Position numbers and translations under genes: made by a program
In this document: positions 1-8,763 of the stretch, piece by piece
Layout: each line of letters begins with the position of its first letter
Numbering within the stretch: position 1 is the first letter of the stretch
NCBI RefSeq assembly: GCF_001425485.1
Contig: NZ_LMQW01000001.1
Coordinates: 30,107 to 94,106, forward strand
Reading direction: 5' to 3'
Source of the DNA: Aureimonas sp. Leaf427
GTDB lineage: Bacteria > Pseudomonadota > Alphaproteobacteria > Rhizobiales > Rhizobiaceae
Length of the DNA stretch: 64,000 nt
Notes under the pieces: model-generated
What the model saw: the letters and a program-made list of their open reading frames with translations, nothing else
What the model was told of the DNA's origin: nothing
Databases searched by the model: none

Positions 1-810
1 CGTGCCGGTGACCAGGACATGACGCGAGCCGTCCGCCCCTGCCGCTCCGACCGAAGCAATCGCAAGCTTCGGCGCGGCGACATAGACTTCGCCCGAGGGG
101 AACTGCACGGCATCGCCGGACTTAATGTGGAGATTGCTGTATTCGGCGACGACGGTTTCCGTTGCAGCGGAGTCGCGATAAATGCCCTGGCTCCAGTAGA
201 CATTCTTCTGCTGGGCATAGCCGAGATTTCCGGCATAATCGACGAGAGCGACGCCATCACGGGTCACAATCAAGCGGCCGTTGCCATCCGCGTCGAACAC
301 GGCCTTCACGTCCATCGTGTACTGATGGCCACGGTCGATGTCGTAGACATCGGTGAAGATGACCTTTTCGACATTCTTTCCATCGGGCTGCGTGACGCCG
401 ATCGTGATCGACATTTTTTCGCCGACGAGGCCGATCCGGAAAGGCGGCGGGACGCCGATTTCGTCGCCATCCCACTCGCCCATGTGCAACTGGCCGAGCA
501 CCATCCACTTGGCCGTGTTCGGGGCGCCCTCCTCGAGCTTGAACCCGTAGGAGACCTCGATCGCCTCGCCGTCCTGATAAAGTTTCTTTCCAGCGAGTTC
601 CGTGCGTTCCGACTTGTGGCCGGCGGCGGCATCCCACCAATGCTGTTCACCGTCACGGAGTTCGAACCGCAACGTCTGATTGTCTTTAGAGGTAATGCTG
701 TAGTCTTTTCGTGCAAACTGCGGGTCGTAGACTTCCCCATCCAACTCGATGCGGAACCACTGTGCGGTCACCGACGGAATTTCGTCGGGTTTCACGACTA
801 AAGTCGCCAC
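1..810 (-). CDS. Heparin-lyase-I-like (Polysacc_lyase) secreted protein, C-terminus beyond window
   Basis: Partial gene running off the left edge: 270 codons without a stop, starting at a GTG at 808-810 preceded by an AGAGGG ribosome-binding site. The translation has the signature of the polysaccharide-lyase (heparin lyase I, Polysacc_lyase) fold: LRFELRDGEQHWWD, then GHKSERTEL, then WMVLGQLHMGEWDG, then VFDADGNGRLIVTRDGVALV and a GYAQQKNVYWSQGIYR block. After about residue 250 it enters a probable Ig-like linker. The second lyase-like domain of the large protein at 11619 shows the same blocks in the same order, so the two are paralogues. No signal peptide is visible, as expected for a type-I-secreted protein, but the diagnostic C-terminus is outside the window. 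Substrate unknown. The opposite strand is also open here, but only as a shadow. Confidence 0.8.
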   Translation of the reverse strand, partial: MATLVVKPDEIPSVTAQWFRIELDGEVYDPQFARKDYSITSKDNQTLRFELRDGEQHWWDAAAGHKSERTELAGKKLYQDGEAIEVSYGFKLEEGAPNTAKWMVLGQLHMGEWDGDEIGVPPPFRIGLVGEKMSITIGVTQPDGKNVEKVIFTDVYDIDRGHQYTMDVKAVFDADGNGRLIVTRDGVALVDYAGNLGYAQQKNVYWSQGIYRDSAATETVVAEYSNLHIKSGDAVQFPSGEVYVAAPKLAIASVGAAGADGSRHVLVTGT

Positions 811-1340
811 GGGGCTATCCCTCTTGTTGCTTCAGGGATCGTTTTAGCGAACGCAATCTAAGGGATAGTGGGTTGAAACGCTCACATTTTACCCATACCA
901 ACGAAAGCACGGTCGATCTGACACATCGCAGGCAACGCAAAATTTAAGCAAAACTTAACTATAAAGTATTAATTTTTCGCTAGCTCGCTTCTCCTTATTC
1001 TTGGGTTTTGCGAGACCTGTGGCTAAGGCCTGTCAGCGCTTGAGCCCGACTCTATGTCGATCGTTTTCCGATGAGAGAGAGCGATGATGCTGACGGATGG
1101 GTGATGGGCTATGTTGGAGCCGCCAATCAAGATCTGCCGCCCGCATGTCGAGGTCTCGAGTCCACACCCGCGGCGCACGGTCGAGGTCATCCTCTAGCGG
1201 CATCAAAGTGGGGCGAAGTGGCGGTGCGTGCGTGCTGAACTAAGACCGTAGTGAATGTGGGAGCGGACTTCATTTTCATTGGACAGGCGGCGGTCGGGTT
1301 TAGGCACTGGGTCTGATGAACTCGCTCGGTGAGCGGAACT
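811..1340. other. Intergenic, AT-rich promoter region with inverted repeat
   Basis: No convincing gene. The stretch at about 930-1000 is much more AT-rich than its surroundings and lies upstream of the lyase-like gene on the minus strand, so it probably holds its promoter. It contains an inverted repeat TTAAG-5nt-CTTAA at 944-958. The part beyond 1187 merges into degenerate transposase sequence. Confidence 0.5.
944..958. promoter_or_regulatory. Inverted repeat TTAAG-n5-CTTAA upstream of lyase-like gene
   Basis: The arms TTAAG (944-948) and CTTAA (954-958) lie within GCAAAATTTAAGC. A closely similar sequence with no spacer occurs at 11395-11412, upstream of the paralogous secreted protein. 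A shared regulator site is inferred; nothing identifies the protein. Confidence 0.3.
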
Positions 1341-1743
1341 TCAGGCTGAGTGCGGGCGAAACTTGCAATAATGCTCGATCCAGTGGCGGAGCGAGGCCAG
1401 GATGATGGCGGTGTCAGGCAGGACCGGGGCACTCGTCGTGCCAGGCAACACCACCTTGGCGCCCCTGCCGCCTGACGGCCTCGACCTCAATCCGGTCGAG
1501 CGTGTCTGGCTATAACGGAGTTGGTTGTGATTGTTGCAATGGAAGCTCTTGACGGTCGCGTCCTTGACCGTTCTGTTCATGCGCTCGACCTGACTGTTCG
1601 CCCAGGGGGTGACGAGGTGTCGTCAGCCGATGTTCGATGTCGAGATCGGAACAGGCGCCTTCGAAGGGTTGACAGCGGAAGAGCATTCTCTCGCTTGGCG
1701 GCGAGTCGACAGACGCAAATGAATTGAGAGAAGAATCATCCAT
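1341..1743 (-). pseudogene. Degenerate IS481-like transposase remnant
   Basis: Reading the minus strand, 1669-1517 encodes the C-terminal half of the integrase core of an IS481-type transposase: DLDIEHRLTTPRHP, then after a one-base shift at a run of five C, WANSQVERMNRTVKDATVK and FHCNNHNQLR. The expected continuation (AYN..RRLKTLRGLTPYEF) is replaced by unrelated sequence. That sequence ends in RHWIEHYCKFRPHSA, which looks like the end of another integrase-type transposase. No full-length frame, start or terminal inverted repeats can be seen, so this is an inactive scar, possibly of two elements. Confidence 0.6.
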
Positions 1744-1945
1744 GCTTTACCATCGGCCGAGATGCCGCAGCATTCGGCCGTTAAAGGTTTCGCGAAGGCT
1801 TCAAATGCATCGAAGGCTTAAGCATTCACCATCGGAATACCAAAAGTCATCTTACTAGCATGCTGGCATCAAACGAAAAAGGCCGATCCACAATGGATCA
1901 GCCCTCGCAATCATACGCGAAATATCGGAGAGATCTATTGGCCTA

Positions 1946-2695
1946 CTAGCAGCTGCCGTGACCCATCAAGACGACGACAACGGTCCTGGCAAGAATGCGA
2001 ACGTCGCCCCAGAACGTGACGTCCTCGCTGTAGCGAGCGTCGAGCGAAACGCGCTCGTCGAACGTCAGCGTGTTACGGCCGCTCACCTGCCAAAGGCCGG
2101 TTATGCCGGGACGGACACTGGAATAGGCATGAAAGGCCTCGCCGTAGCGACCGACCTGCTCGGGCAGCATGGGGCGAGGACCGACCAAGCTCATGTCGCC
2201 GAAGAGAACATTCAACAGCTGCGGAATCTCATCAAGACTCGACTTGCGCAGTATGTGTCCGACCCGGTGGATCCGGGGATCGGAGCGAAGCTTCTGTGTC
2301 GCCTCCCATTCCGTACGCGCCGCCGAAGACGTGCGCAGCAGCTCGGCGAACCTCACGTCGGCATCGAGCGCCATCGAACGGAACTTGAGGCACTGAAAAC
2401 GCGAGCCTCCGAAACCCATGCGCTGCTGCCGAAAGATCATCGACGGCCCATCCTGAATGAGGAGAGCCACCATAATGATCGGCAGAAGAGGCATGATCAG
2501 CAGCAAAGCCGCCGACGACGCGATGATATCGAAGAGGCGCTTGAAGCCGAACCTCACATAGGCAGACGAACGTCGCCCCTGAGAAGCCTTTCGAACAACC
2601 GTCGGAGCCGACTGAAGGGATGCGACGGTGAGGCCGAAATCCGAAGCGTCAACCGAAGAGAATGACTTAAGTTCGTTCGCTTCACGTAAGCTCAT
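1946..2695 (-). CDS. ExoY-like polyprenyl-phosphate sugar-1-phosphate transferase
   Basis: Bacterial sugar transferase of the ExoY/WbaP-C family. It moves a hexose-1-phosphate from a UDP-sugar to undecaprenyl phosphate at the inner membrane, the first step of an exopolysaccharide or O-antigen repeat unit. The family blocks are clear: KRLFDIIASS followed by one hydrophobic helix, then FRQQRMGFGG, CLKFRSM, LRKSSLDEIPQLLNVL, MSLVGPRPMLPEQV and VRPGITGLWQVSGRN. The start chosen (MSLREANEL, 249 residues) has GGGTGG upstream. An upstream in-frame ATG at 2848 would add 51 residues of unlikely composition. Other polysaccharide genes (ligase, flippase) follow at 3.2-6.3 kb on alternating strands. Donor sugar not inferable. 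Confidence 0.88.
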   Translation of the reverse strand: MSLREANELKSFSSVDASDFGLTVASLQSAPTVVRKASQGRRSSAYVRFGFKRLFDIIASSAALLLIMPLLPIIMVALLIQDGPSMIFRQQRMGFGGSRFQCLKFRSMALDADVRFAELLRTSSAARTEWEATQKLRSDPRIHRVGHILRKSSLDEIPQLLNVLFGDMSLVGPRPMLPEQVGRYGEAFHAYSSVRPGITGLWQVSGRNTLTFDERVSLDARYSEDVTFWGDVRILARTVVVVLMGHGSC

Positions 2696-3213
2696 GATCC
2701 ACCCAGATGCTGACTTGTTTCTGAAAAATATCTCAAACACCTTCGGCACCCGAGCGACCCATTCGGCTGTTTGGTCGCTCAAAAACCACACCCCGATCGC
2801 AGCCTGCCGAACACCAAACCGGCATGCCCCGTCTGTTGTGCGCTGCACAACACAACGTGATGCATAAGGGATGATGGATGATTTGTCACTCCGCTAAAGC
2901 GCATTTGATGGATTGGACCGCGGCTCTTCGACATTCTGCCAAGCCCCGAGAAGGGCTTAAGGCCCGGCGCGAATGACCTTTTTTCATTTATTATGTCTTA
3001 ATGACATGGCTGCCATGTTGAATTGATAGAGCCTGATGTGGCATCAGGGACGACGGGCGACGCGATCCGCCACAATGCCTACCTTCGAAATAGGCGACAT
3101 GATGACGCCGAAAGCCGAGGAGTGACGGCCATAGTCTGCAAGAGCGAACGTTCGAACGAAGTTGCCGACATTTCGGTGCAGCGCTCGCTTATTGGGTCGG
3201 AAGGCCTCGCATC
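2696..3213. other. Divergent intergenic region between exoY-like and ligase genes
   Basis: It separates divergent genes and should carry both promoters. Visible items are the inverted repeat at 2834-2852 and a T-rich stretch near 2978-2998. I see no further gene here that codon use or a ribosome-binding site would support. Confidence 0.4.
2834..2852. promoter_or_regulatory. 8-bp perfect inverted repeat upstream of exoY-like gene
   Basis: The arms TGTTGTGC and GCACAACA are separated by GCT. The repeat lies about 140 bases upstream of the preferred start of the ExoY-like gene, in the divergent promoter region. It has operator-like geometry; the regulator is unknown. Confidence 0.35.
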
Positions 3214-4680
3214 GTGATCCCGGACGCCGGCTTCGTCGTAGAACCCCCAGCACGGTCCTGGTCGCAACGGATCAGGAAAAGTGGACAAATCCTCTTCGTC
3301 TTCGCCCTCCTCGCAGCGGTACTGCCTTTCGGGGCGGTCACGCCTGTCGCCCTTTCCGTCGCGTTCCTCGTAACGATCGCAGCGGCAGGCCTCGGCTCGT
3401 TCGTTCCACCTTCCGGCCGTCGTGCCAGAGGGGCTTACGGCCTCGCTTTGGGCCTAGCGATCGGTATGTCCCTCTATCTCGTTTTCCAAGCCTCGAGCCT
3501 TCCCGGCCACGCCTTCGCCAACCCGGTCTGGTCAATCGCTCGATCACTGATCGGCGACGTGCCGGATGCGATCACCGTCGATCCAGCAGCGACGCTTGCC
3601 TCCATTCTGCCGCTAGCCATGCCCTTCCTTCTTTATGGGGCGGCGCTGGCCCTCTTTCCCAGCGACGAAGAGGCCTTTCGGCTTTTCGGTGTCCTGGGAG
3701 CGATCGGCACCGCGCTTGCGCTCTTCGGCTTCATACAAGTAGCGTTTCTTCCCAAAAGCCTGCTCTTTACGGAAAAGGTGGCGTATCTCGACAGCCTCAC
3801 CAGCGTTTTCGTTAATCGGAACACAGCAGCGACGCTGTTCGGTGTTTCCGCGCTAGCCTGCCTTATTCTTCTGTTGCGTATGGTGCGCCAGGTTTCGGGA
3901 AGATCGGCACTCAGCCGCCTTCTGTTCAGCCCCACCTTCTCGCGCGGGCGCAGAAGTCGCGCGGCGCTTCTGCTTTTCTGCATCGCAGCCTGCCTGCTCG
4001 CACTGCTTTTGACACGCTCGCGCGGCGCTGCTCTTTCGACAGCCGCCAGCTTTCTGCTGGTCCTCCCGCTCCTGTTTCGCGAAATGGGCGCAGGCAGAAG
4101 TCAGAAACGGCGTCAGCGTTGGCTCTTCGGCGCGGCCCTGGCCCTGCTCGCTGTCGGCGGCGTGATCTTGGTCTTCGGCCAGCAGTTCGTTCTGCGTTTA
4201 GAAACGCGCGGCGTCGATACCTCCCGCCTCTGCGTCTATCAAGGGACGCTTCGGGCGTTCGAAGACAATTGGCTCTTCGGTACGGGCTTTGGTACGTTCG
4301 AAGCTGTCTTTCGCGGCTATCGCCCAGTCGGTTGCGGCTCAGCCTACGAGACCTTCCGGCAAGCGCACAACGTCTTCCTGGAAGGGCTTCTCGGAATGGG
4401 GATCGTTTTCGTCCCATTGGCCCTGATCGTCTACGGACACTTGGCGTCTGTCCTGCTCCATGGGCTGCGCACGCGTAAGCGGCTTCGCTTCGTGCCCATC
4501 GTCACCTTGGGCGCGGTGTTGCTCGTCACCCTGCACAGTCTGGTGGACTTCTCCGTACAAATTCCCGGCATGGCGGCAATTCTGGCCGCTTTTCTCGGCG
4601 CTGCCACAACGATCAGCCTCGGCCGGCCCAGCGGCGTGCGGCGCTCGCGCCTCGACCGCCGCTATACAGGCGCGGATTGA
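3214..4680 (+). CDS. O-antigen ligase / Wzy-like polymerase membrane protein
   Basis: 488-residue polytopic membrane protein of the WaaL/Wzy (PF04932) type. The family either joins an undecaprenyl-linked glycan to an acceptor or polymerises repeat units on the periplasmic face. There are about 10-12 hydrophobic segments. The characteristic features are a TRSRGAALS block before a central membrane pair, a large periplasmic loop containing GTGFGTFEAVFRGYR, and the conserved QAHNVFLEGLLGMG just before the last helices. It starts with an ATG whose upstream region is shared with the divergent sugar-transferase gene. Together with the ExoY-like enzyme and the flippase it supplies most steps of a Wzx/Wzy-type pathway. 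Ligase and polymerase cannot be told apart by sequence alone. Confidence 0.85.
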   Translation: MIPDAGFVVEPPARSWSQRIRKSGQILFVFALLAAVLPFGAVTPVALSVAFLVTIAAAGLGSFVPPSGRRARGAYGLALGLAIGMSLYLVFQASSLPGHAFANPVWSIARSLIGDVPDAITVDPAATLASILPLAMPFLLYGAALALFPSDEEAFRLFGVLGAIGTALALFGFIQVAFLPKSLLFTEKVAYLDSLTSVFVNRNTAATLFGVSALACLILLLRMVRQVSGRSALSRLLFSPTFSRGRRSRAALLLFCIAACLLALLLTRSRGAALSTAASFLLVLPLLFREMGAGRSQKRRQRWLFGAALALLAVGGVILVFGQQFVLRLETRGVDTSRLCVYQGTLRAFEDNWLFGTGFGTFEAVFRGYRPVGCGSAYETFRQAHNVFLEGLLGMGIVFVPLALIVYGHLASVLLHGLRTRKRLRFVPIVTLGAVLLVTLHSLVDFSVQIPGMAAILAAFLGAATTISLGRPSGVRRSRLDRRYTGAD

Positions 4681-4799
4681 ACCCAAACGGCTTTCGATCG
4701 ATCTGCGGGATCGGGGATCCGGAGTTACCGCGGGGCCAGCGCAGACCGATCGCCTTCACGGATGGGCGCGCAGCTCAGACACTGGTGTCATTGCAATGC

Positions 4800-6260
4800 T
4801 TAGCGTCGGAACGCACCAATCGCATAGATGACGACCTCGCGGGCGGACCGAAAAGCCAGGATGGCGATCGCGGCAGCGTAGACCAGCGAGAAGAGAGCGC
4901 CGAGCAACAAGGCGGACAGGAAGACATTCTCGACCGGAAAAAGAGCAAAATGCCGGACGGCCAGCACCGCGCCGAATGCCAAGCCGGAAGCCAGGGCCGG
5001 CAGGAAGACCGGCAGAAGCAGGGCGCCCCAGCCAAGGCCGAGCGCCCTCAGGGTCGCGCCGAAGCTGAGCGGCGACAGGAGAAGCAGGGAGAAGGCATAG
5101 AGATTCACGGTCGAAGCGACGCTGTCCATGCGAATGAAATAAAGCGGCGGCAGGATTAGAATCGCCTTGAGCAGGCCGAGCCGCACCAGCGTGTTGGGCT
5201 TTCCGAGCGAGGTCAGATAGGCGACGTTCAAAAACTGGATGCAGTGGACGCCGCCGATCAGCAGCAAGGGCACCATCAACTGGTCCGCCCCCGCCCATTT
5301 GGCGCCGAACATGATGTGGTTGACCTCAGGCGCGAGCGCGGCTAGCGCGATGAAGATGGGCATGCCGAACAGGGCCGAGATCGAGGTGCTGCGTTCGTAA
5401 AGCCGGCGCATGCGCGGAAGATCCCCTGAAACCTTCGACAGCATGGAAAGACCGACGCTCGAAATGCTCGTCTGCAGCATCTGGAGCAGGAGCTGATAAA
5501 GGCGCGAGGCCACCGTGTAGAGGCCGAGAGCCACGGGGCCGTAGACGATGAGGATGATGAAATCGACGCTCTTCATCGTCACGAAGTCGAGAAGGTAGGT
5601 CGAAAGCACGTTCGCACCGAAACGGCCGATCTCGACGGCCGATTTCGCATTGGTCTCTCGCGTCGGCGTCCAGACCGGGCGCAACCAAAGCCATACGACG
5701 CTGGTCAACATCTGCGCGCCGAACTGCGCGATCAGCGCCCAAGTGCCGAAGCCGGCCAGCGCCATCACGACGCCGACGCCGCCTCCGATGAGAACGCCAG
5801 CAAGCGTGCGGATGGCGAGCGGACGAAACTTCAGCTCGCGCCGATAGAGTGCCTCCTGCAAAGCCGATAGCGTCATCAAGGGGCCAATAGCCGCAGAAAC
5901 GGCGAGATAGGGGCCAAGGCCGGCGACGCCCATCTGGGCTGCGATCTCGTCGGAGAACAAAGCCATGCCCGAGGCCAGAGAGACCGACAGGGTCATGGCG
6001 GCGAAAAAGGGGATGGTCACGTCCGCCCGCGTCAGGCTCGGGCGCTGGACCAGAGCGTCTCCCAAGCCAAACTCGGCAACGAGGTGCAGGATTGTGAGGA
6101 TCAAAAAGGCAGAGGAGGCGATGCCGAACTCTTCCGGCTGAAGCAACCGCGCCAGCAGCACGAAAACGACAAGGCCGAAAATCTTGCCGCCCCAGTTCTG
6201 GACCAACGACCAGAGAAGTCCGCTCACCGCCGTGCGGCGCAGGCTCGTTGTCTGGTTCAT
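4800..6260 (-). CDS. Wzx-type polysaccharide flippase (MOP superfamily)
   Basis: 486-residue membrane protein of the polysaccharide-biosynthesis/oligosaccharide-flippase family, which moves lipid-linked glycan units across the inner membrane. It has about 12-14 hydrophobic helices. The N-terminal block is typical of the family: a helix with LLWSLVQNWGGKI, then ARLLQPEEFGIAS, then LVAEFGLGDALVQRP. The start at MNQTTSLRR is preceded by AAAGGAAACCC; an upstream in-frame ATG at 6329 lacks such support. It faces the ligase-like gene tail to tail and lies in the polysaccharide cluster. No terminator of obvious quality is visible in the 119-base gap between them. Confidence 0.87.
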   Translation of the reverse strand: MNQTTSLRRTAVSGLLWSLVQNWGGKIFGLVVFVLLARLLQPEEFGIASSAFLILTILHLVAEFGLGDALVQRPSLTRADVTIPFFAAMTLSVSLASGMALFSDEIAAQMGVAGLGPYLAVSAAIGPLMTLSALQEALYRRELKFRPLAIRTLAGVLIGGGVGVVMALAGFGTWALIAQFGAQMLTSVVWLWLRPVWTPTRETNAKSAVEIGRFGANVLSTYLLDFVTMKSVDFIILIVYGPVALGLYTVASRLYQLLLQMLQTSISSVGLSMLSKVSGDLPRMRRLYERSTSISALFGMPIFIALAALAPEVNHIMFGAKWAGADQLMVPLLLIGGVHCIQFLNVAYLTSLGKPNTLVRLGLLKAILILPPLYFIRMDSVASTVNLYAFSLLLLSPLSFGATLRALGLGWGALLLPVFLPALASGLAFGAVLAVRHFALFPVENVFLSALLLGALFSLVYAAAIAILAFRSAREVVIYAIGAFRR

Positions 6261-6502
6261 GGGTTTCCTTTCAAGCGCATCGTCGGCGAATGGGCCTGCA
6301 CGCCCGTCGTCGCGAACGCGTCGGATCATCGACGCGGCGTTCTTCCTACTCGGGTTTGCACCTTAAGGCCATGAAGCGTGGCGAGGCCATCTTTCGATTG
6401 CGATGGTGCCAGAACGGATCGCCCGTCAGTTGGCATTGACGTCTGCGCCCTACCGTCCGTATCGCAACGCAGGAGCGGTGGCGTTTTCGCCGAAGGGGCC
6501 GG

Positions 6503-7090
6503 TTACAGCAGGCGCCGCCAAAGACGAGGGTTTTCTGCGGACGTGATCTTGATGAATCGCAAGTCGGTCTGGTGCCAAGGCAGAACACGGCCGATCCGGT
6601 TGTCGAGGACGAAATCCCCCGCCTCGGTTTTCACGACCAACACAGCATGTCCCTCCCCCGTCGAGGTCGTGGCGACCGCGATCCGCAGCGCCGAGGAGGG
6701 CAGTCCGGCCTCTAGAAGTGCCTGGCGTTTAGTTAGCGCGAAATCCTCGCAGTCGCCAGAAGCGACATTGGCGCTCCAAGTGTCGCCGCGCTCGTTGACG
6801 GGCCGGATGCGGCGGTTCACCTGGCGGTTCACGGAGGAGACGAGGGCCTTCGTGGACTCGGACCAGTCTAGAGTTCGCCCATCGCCGACCGGGCAGGCTT
6901 CGGGACTGCTGACGCAGTAGCGTATGAAGGAAAAGGGCGCGAGGACGCTGGCTCCCTCCCGCATCGGCTTGTAGGATCCAAGACCGTTGCGGGCGAGCCC
7001 AGCTGCCCCGCCGGCTGTAGCGGTCGTCATCGTCGCGACCGAAATGGCCAGCACCGATATCATAGATAGAAGCGTCTTACCGGTCGACAT
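6503..7090 (-). CDS. BTLCP / LapG-family transglutaminase-like cysteine protease
   Basis: 195-residue protein of the bacterial transglutaminase-like cysteine proteinase family (PF06035), to which the periplasmic adhesin protease LapG belongs. A signal peptide is visible (MSTGKTLLSM to about residue 27). The catalytic triad can be placed: Cys114 in SGDCEDFALTK, His148 in GEGHAVLVVKT and Asp163 in FVLDNRIG. The typical W-near-N-terminus and N-R-x-V-N signature (VNRQVNRRIRP) is also present. The start has GGAGG seven bases upstream. LapG-type enzymes cleave N-terminal regions of type-I-secreted surface adhesins. The neighbourhood of RTX-type secreted proteins makes such a role thinkable, but no LapD-like partner or giant adhesin is in the window. 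Confidence 0.85.
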   Translation of the reverse strand: MSTGKTLLSMISVLAISVATMTTATAGGAAGLARNGLGSYKPMREGASVLAPFSFIRYCVSSPEACPVGDGRTLDWSESTKALVSSVNRQVNRRIRPVNERGDTWSANVASGDCEDFALTKRQALLEAGLPSSALRIAVATTSTGEGHAVLVVKTEAGDFVLDNRIGRVLPWHQTDLRFIKITSAENPRLWRRLL

Positions 7091-7311
7091 GTCGTCCTCC
7101 GTGATCTCTCATGGAGGACAGAAACACGCCGTCGCCTTTGATTGCGTTCAGCAAAATCGTCAAGTTTTAGAAGAATTAATGTCCATTACCGAATGACCAG
7201 CAACTGCGCCGCCGCGCGCGCAGGCATCGTGCAACCCACCGTACAGCCGAGTGGCCCGGTCGATCGGCCGGGTCAGCCACCAGTGCCTGCATCGAGACCG
7301 GTCGGCCCGAC

Positions 7312-7605
7312 TTACTGCGTCCGCACGGTCGCGCCGGGGCGTCGAAGCTGGTTGGCGGGCGCGGATTCCGGCGGTACTGCGTTGCGCCGGTTGTTGCCGA
7401 AATTCTGCAATCGACGAAGCTGGATGAGATCGCGTTCACGGCCGGAGGAACGTCGCTCCAGAATCGAATCGTTCAGATCCTGCCGGTCTCGGTCCCGCAG
7501 CCTGTCCCGCGAGGTATGCGTCGCGGACGGGCTGGCTTCCTGAGCGAAAACAGGTCCGGTCGCCCCGAGAGACAGGATCGCGAGGCTGATGGCGGCAAGT
7601 CTCAT
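7312..7605 (-). CDS. Small secreted protein of unknown function
   Basis: 97 residues with a clear Sec signal peptide (MRLAAISLAILSLGATGPVFAQ). The mature part is short, charged and Arg/Asp-rich (RDRLRDRDRQDLND, ERRSSGRERDLIQLRR), ending in RPGATVRTQ. The ATG at 7603-7605 has GGAG eight bases upstream; an ATG four codons further out is possible. It lies upstream of the BTLCP gene on the same strand, with a roughly 220-base AT-rich gap. I recognise no family. Confidence 0.6.
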   Translation of the reverse strand: MRLAAISLAILSLGATGPVFAQEASPSATHTSRDRLRDRDRQDLNDSILERRSSGRERDLIQLRRLQNFGNNRRNAVPPESAPANQLRRPGATVRTQ

Positions 7606-7714
7606 AACAATCTCCATCGGACGTGAAATGCCGAATCCGTCAAGTCGGACACGCCGTCTATACGTAACCTTCATATAAGACGATGTTGGCTGGGCAGTAG
7701 CGGATGCGGCCCTG

Positions 7715-8566
7715 TCAGGCGGTTGAGAGAAAGCCTAACCTGCCTTGCTCGATGCGGACGGCGGTCAAGGGTCCGCCCAAGTAAGCGCCCGTGTCGACGT
7801 TGACGCGTATGTCGCTGACGAAGGGCTTTTCGGCCGGCGTATGTCCGTGGACAACCAATCGCCCGAACTCCGGCGCGACCGCCTCCAGAAAGGCCTTGCG
7901 AATCCATAAAAGGTCTCGCTCGGCCTGATCGGCCAGAGACCGTCCCGGCCGAAGTCCGGCATGAACGAAGATCTGCTCCAGCGTCGCGAAACTCGCGGGT
8001 AACCCCCGCAAGAATGCCTGATGCGCTTCAGGGATCGTCGCGACGATCTCGGCGACGAGTTCGACCTCGCTGAGACGCCGGTGACGCGACATGTATTGGA
8101 TGTCGAATCCATAGGAGAGCAGCGTATCGTCGCCACCGAGTTGCAGCCATTCCGATGTCGAGATCCGGCCGTCGAGCAGATCGACGAAGACCTCCTCATG
8201 ATTGCCGCACAAGCAAATGCGGGAGAAGCCCTTCGGCGGCTCGGACAGGAGATGATCGATGACGGCCGCGCTATCGGCACCCCGATCGATGTAGTCGCCG
8301 AGATAGACGATCAGCCGCGAGCCTGTGAACCCCACGCAATCCGCGATAATCGCCGCCTCCAGCGCACGCAGCTTGTCGACGCAGCCATGAATGTCGCCGA
8401 CCGCATAGATACGGTTGGGCTGCATCGGCAGTTCCAGCCGCCGCCGGGGCGCGCGCTCCGGCAAAGCCGGCGCTTTGCGCTGAAGAGGCCACAGCGGCGT
8501 GAGCCGTCCTCGCAGTCGAGCCGCCCCTCGGCGAAGTTTTCGGTAGAGCGAAGAGGTCGCAGGCAT
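7715..8566 (-). CDS. PP1/PP2A-type metallophosphoesterase (Ser/Thr phosphatase-like)
   Basis: Binuclear-metal phosphoesterase of the calcineurin-like superfamily, in the branch with bacterial PP1-like and ApaH-like enzymes. All metal motifs are present in order: YAVGDIHGC, YLGDYIDRG, CGNHEEVF, VHAGLRPG and VVHGHTPAEKP. An N-terminal tail of about 50 basic residues precedes the domain. The start at MPATSSLYRK is preceded by GGAG; further in-frame ATGs up to 8704 exist. Such proteins often sit in exopolysaccharide clusters of Rhizobiales, which fits the neighbourhood. The substrate (phosphoprotein, diadenosine polyphosphate or other) is unknown. Confidence 0.83.
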   Translation of the reverse strand: MPATSSLYRKLRRGAARLRGRLTPLWPLQRKAPALPERAPRRRLELPMQPNRIYAVGDIHGCVDKLRALEAAIIADCVGFTGSRLIVYLGDYIDRGADSAAVIDHLLSEPPKGFSRICLCGNHEEVFVDLLDGRISTSEWLQLGGDDTLLSYGFDIQYMSRHRRLSEVELVAEIVATIPEAHQAFLRGLPASFATLEQIFVHAGLRPGRSLADQAERDLLWIRKAFLEAVAPEFGRLVVHGHTPAEKPFVSDIRVNVDTGAYLGGPLTAVRIEQGRLGFLSTA

Positions 8567-8763
8567 GTCCGGCTCCGGTCCGCCCACAACGGCGGTGGGG
8601 AAAGGTGACCGCGCCTCGCGATGCTCCGGCGGCATTGATCGATGCGCTATCAGGCTAGGCATGGCATGTCCACGATCGAGCGTCCGCCAGCCAGCCGAAC
8701 GCAAAGGCAGGATAATCCCTCTATCGAGGCAAGCGACCCCGACGCTGGCGGCAACGGCGAGCG

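Noticed and set aside
19-801. Long plus-strand open frame at the left edge
   Set aside because: It is antisense to a better minus-strand gene with clear lyase-domain blocks; its own translation has no family features.
3023-3217. Possible 64-codon plus-strand gene before the ligase-like gene
   Set aside because: No ribosome-binding site, unlikely composition, and overlap with the expected promoter region.
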